A stretch of DNA of 64,000 nt from Oceanospirillaceae bacterium (GTDB taxonomy: Bacteria; Pseudomonadota; Gammaproteobacteria; Pseudomonadales; Balneatricaceae): positions 91,314 through 155,313 of the forward strand of contig JABSQZ010000016.1 of the NCBI GenBank assembly GCA_013215505.1, given 5' to 3'. The position numbers and the translations under genes were made by a program. The stretch's first letter is position 1, and every line of letters starts with the position of its first letter. The notes beneath the pieces are model-generated. The model searched no databases. It was not told where the DNA came from and saw only the letters and a program-made list of their open reading frames with translations. Positions 62,708-64,000 of this stretch are shown here, one piece after another.

Positions 62708-64000
62708 ATGAAATTGAATAACGATAAAGTGACAAAAACTATTTACAGAAAACTGGTCATAAAGATAGTTTTATTTAGTTCTGTCGTTACTCTTTTCTCG
62801 ACTTTTATTCAGTTATATAGTGACTATTTATCTGATATTGAACGTATTGAAAGTGTACAGTATGATGTTTTATCCTCCTATATCAGACCATTAGAATTGG
62901 CCTTGTGGTCACTCGACTCTGAATCAATAGAATATCAGACAAGTGGAATAGCGCAAATCACAAATATTAGTAGCATTCGAATCATAACAGCGGAGGATAA
63001 AATATGGGAGGAAGGAGAGTATAAAAATAAACATGTTGTAGAAAAAACAATAGAACTAAAACACAGATTCTCAGACAATAGTGAACGGCTACTAGGACAT
63101 GTAAGAATACAGTCTGATCTGTTTTTCATTTACCAAAAATTACTAAATGAAGTACTTACTATATTGATCTCAAATGGAATTAAGACATTTTTAGTAGCTG
63201 GGTTTATTATACTCTTAGTTAAAAGCATGATAACAAATCCATTAAGTACCATTTCAGCCTATTTGAAACAATCTAACCCTCATGAAATCAAAAACGCAAC
63301 AATAAGCTTGAAAGGTCACTCAAGAACCGTTGGCTATGATGAAATCGATCAAGTAGTAGAATCTATCAACGTTATGAATTTAGTAATCTATAACTCTTAC
63401 AGTGAAATACATCAGCTGTTAGTAGATGCCGAAGATGCGACAGAAGCAAAATCCATGTTCCTGGCCAATATGAGTCATGAAATTCGTACGCCAATGAATG
63501 CCGTTATCGGATTTAGTCATTTAGCATTAATGACCGAGTTAACCCCACAACAATATGATTATATATCTAAAATCCAGGATTCTTCGCACAATCTACTGGG
63601 TATTATCAATGATATCTTAGATTTTTCAAAAATTGAAGCGGGTAAATTAAACCTCGAACATACCCCATTTTCCCTAGATGAAGTGCTTGGATATCAATGT
63701 GACTTACTACGGTCAAAAACGGATAACGGTGATATTGAGATTTTGCTCTCACACCCATGGAATCTGCCAAAGAATCTAATTGGAGATCCTTTACGTTTGG
63801 GACAAATTTTGACCAACCTGGCAAGTAACGCGATCAAATTTACAAAAAGTGGAGTAATCATATTATCAGCTTCCTGCCTGAAACAATCGAAGGACAAGGT
63901 GATATTACAATTCGATGTAAAAGATACCGGCATCGGTATGACCAGAGAAGAGACAAAGAAAATCTTCAAATCTTTCGTCCAGGCTGATAGCTCTACCACC
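62708..64000 (+). CDS. Sensor histidine kinase, probably hybrid (3' truncated by window)
   Basis: From the ATG at 62708 the frame is open to the window end (431 residues seen). The protein has a membrane helix near residues 16-40 ([20 protein letters not shown]) and a periplasmic domain of about 100 residues. A second membrane helix follows ([18 protein letters not shown]), then a HAMP-like linker. The histidine kinase core has [20 protein letters not shown] with the phosphorylated His, [19 protein letters not shown], the N-box [19 protein letters not shown] and the first G-box [16 protein letters not shown]. This class usually carries receiver and often Hpt domains downstream, which would be outside the window. 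An orphan solute-binding protein gene lies divergently 896 bp away. Confidence 0.9.
   Translation, partial: MKLNNDKVTKTIYRKLVIKIVLFSSVVTLFSTFIQLYSDYLSDIERIESVQYDVLSSYIRPLELALWSLDSESIEYQTSGIAQITNISSIRIITAEDKIWEEGEYKNKHVVEKTIELKHRFSDNSERLLGHVRIQSDLFFIYQKLLNEVLTILISNGIKTFLVAGFIILLVKSMITNPLSTISAYLKQSNPHEIKNATISLKGHSRTVGYDEIDQVVESINVMNLVIYNSYSEIHQLLVDAEDATEAKSMFLANMSHEIRTPMNAVIGFSHLALMTELTPQQYDYISKIQDSSHNLLGIINDILDFSKIEAGKLNLEHTPFSLDEVLGYQCDLLRSKTDNGDIEILLSHPWNLPKNLIGDPLRLGQILTNLASNAIKFTKSGVIILSASCLKQSKDKVILQFDVKDTGIGMTREETKKIFKSFVQADSSTT

Overview
The window looks like a chromosomal segment of a marine-type gammaproteobacterium. The block slmA-argB-algC-dut-coaBC with radC-rpmB-rpmG has the order familiar from Pseudomonadales, Cellvibrionales and Oceanospirillales. 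The ydbH-ynbE-ydbL operon and the class of FtsA/FtsZ agree with this. I cannot name the genus from sequence alone.

Layout. (1) 0-5.5 kb: methylated-amine catabolism. The end of a dimethylglycine/sarcosine dehydrogenase-type enzyme is followed by a dedicated ETF pair and a GbdR/SouR-type regulator with its own promoter, then a GntR/UTRA regulator. (2) 5.9-11.2 kb, minus strand: an N-formylglutamate amidohydrolase-like hydrolase, a PuuA-like glutamine-synthetase homologue, an aldehyde dehydrogenase and a GMC dehydrogenase. Together they fit a gamma-glutamylation route for an amino alcohol. (3) 11.3-16.7 kb, minus strand: an ABC importer of the 2-aminoethylphosphonate/iron type, a DeoR regulator and an inositol-monophosphatase-family phosphatase, probably for a phosphorylated organic compound. 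(4) 17.7-38.4 kb: mostly housekeeping genes (slmA, argB, algC, dut, coaBC, radC, rpmB, rpmG, ydbHL/ynbE, rmuC, ftsA, ftsZ) with small accessory genes: acetyltransferases, LysR/LysE and an MDR dehydrogenase. ftsA and ftsZ stand without ftsQ upstream or lpxC downstream. Four exact-period 31-bp palindromic repeats lie upstream of ftsA. (5) 39.9-46.0 kb: a D-amino-acid transaminase and LysR regulator beside an operon of pxpA, pxpB and pxpC. The operon is flanked by genes matching the two halves of animal D-glutamate cyclase (DUF1445 and DUF4392). This is the most coherent candidate for an under-described pathway: D-glutamate / 5-oxoproline / L-glutamate interconversion. (6) 46.6-50.2 kb: a 3.5-kb integrative element in tRNA-Ser(GGA), bounded by 47-bp exact repeats, with an integrase and a cassette-like gene pair that ends in an attC-like site. 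(7) 50.9-64 kb: accessory DNA with a lone cheR, an IS1182-type element, two hybrid/sensor kinases, a secreted histidine phosphatase, two orphan solute-binding proteins, and an IS91-type element whose two genes each carry one inactivating lesion.

Two intergenic repeat families recur. Heptanucleotide arrays (ACTTCCA, ACTCGCT, ACTTACG) sit at gene ends between 5.8 and 28.5 kb. A roughly 75-bp degenerate repeat is confined to 53.5-62.1 kb.

All calls rest on reading the sequence and on knowledge of the families. No database search was run.
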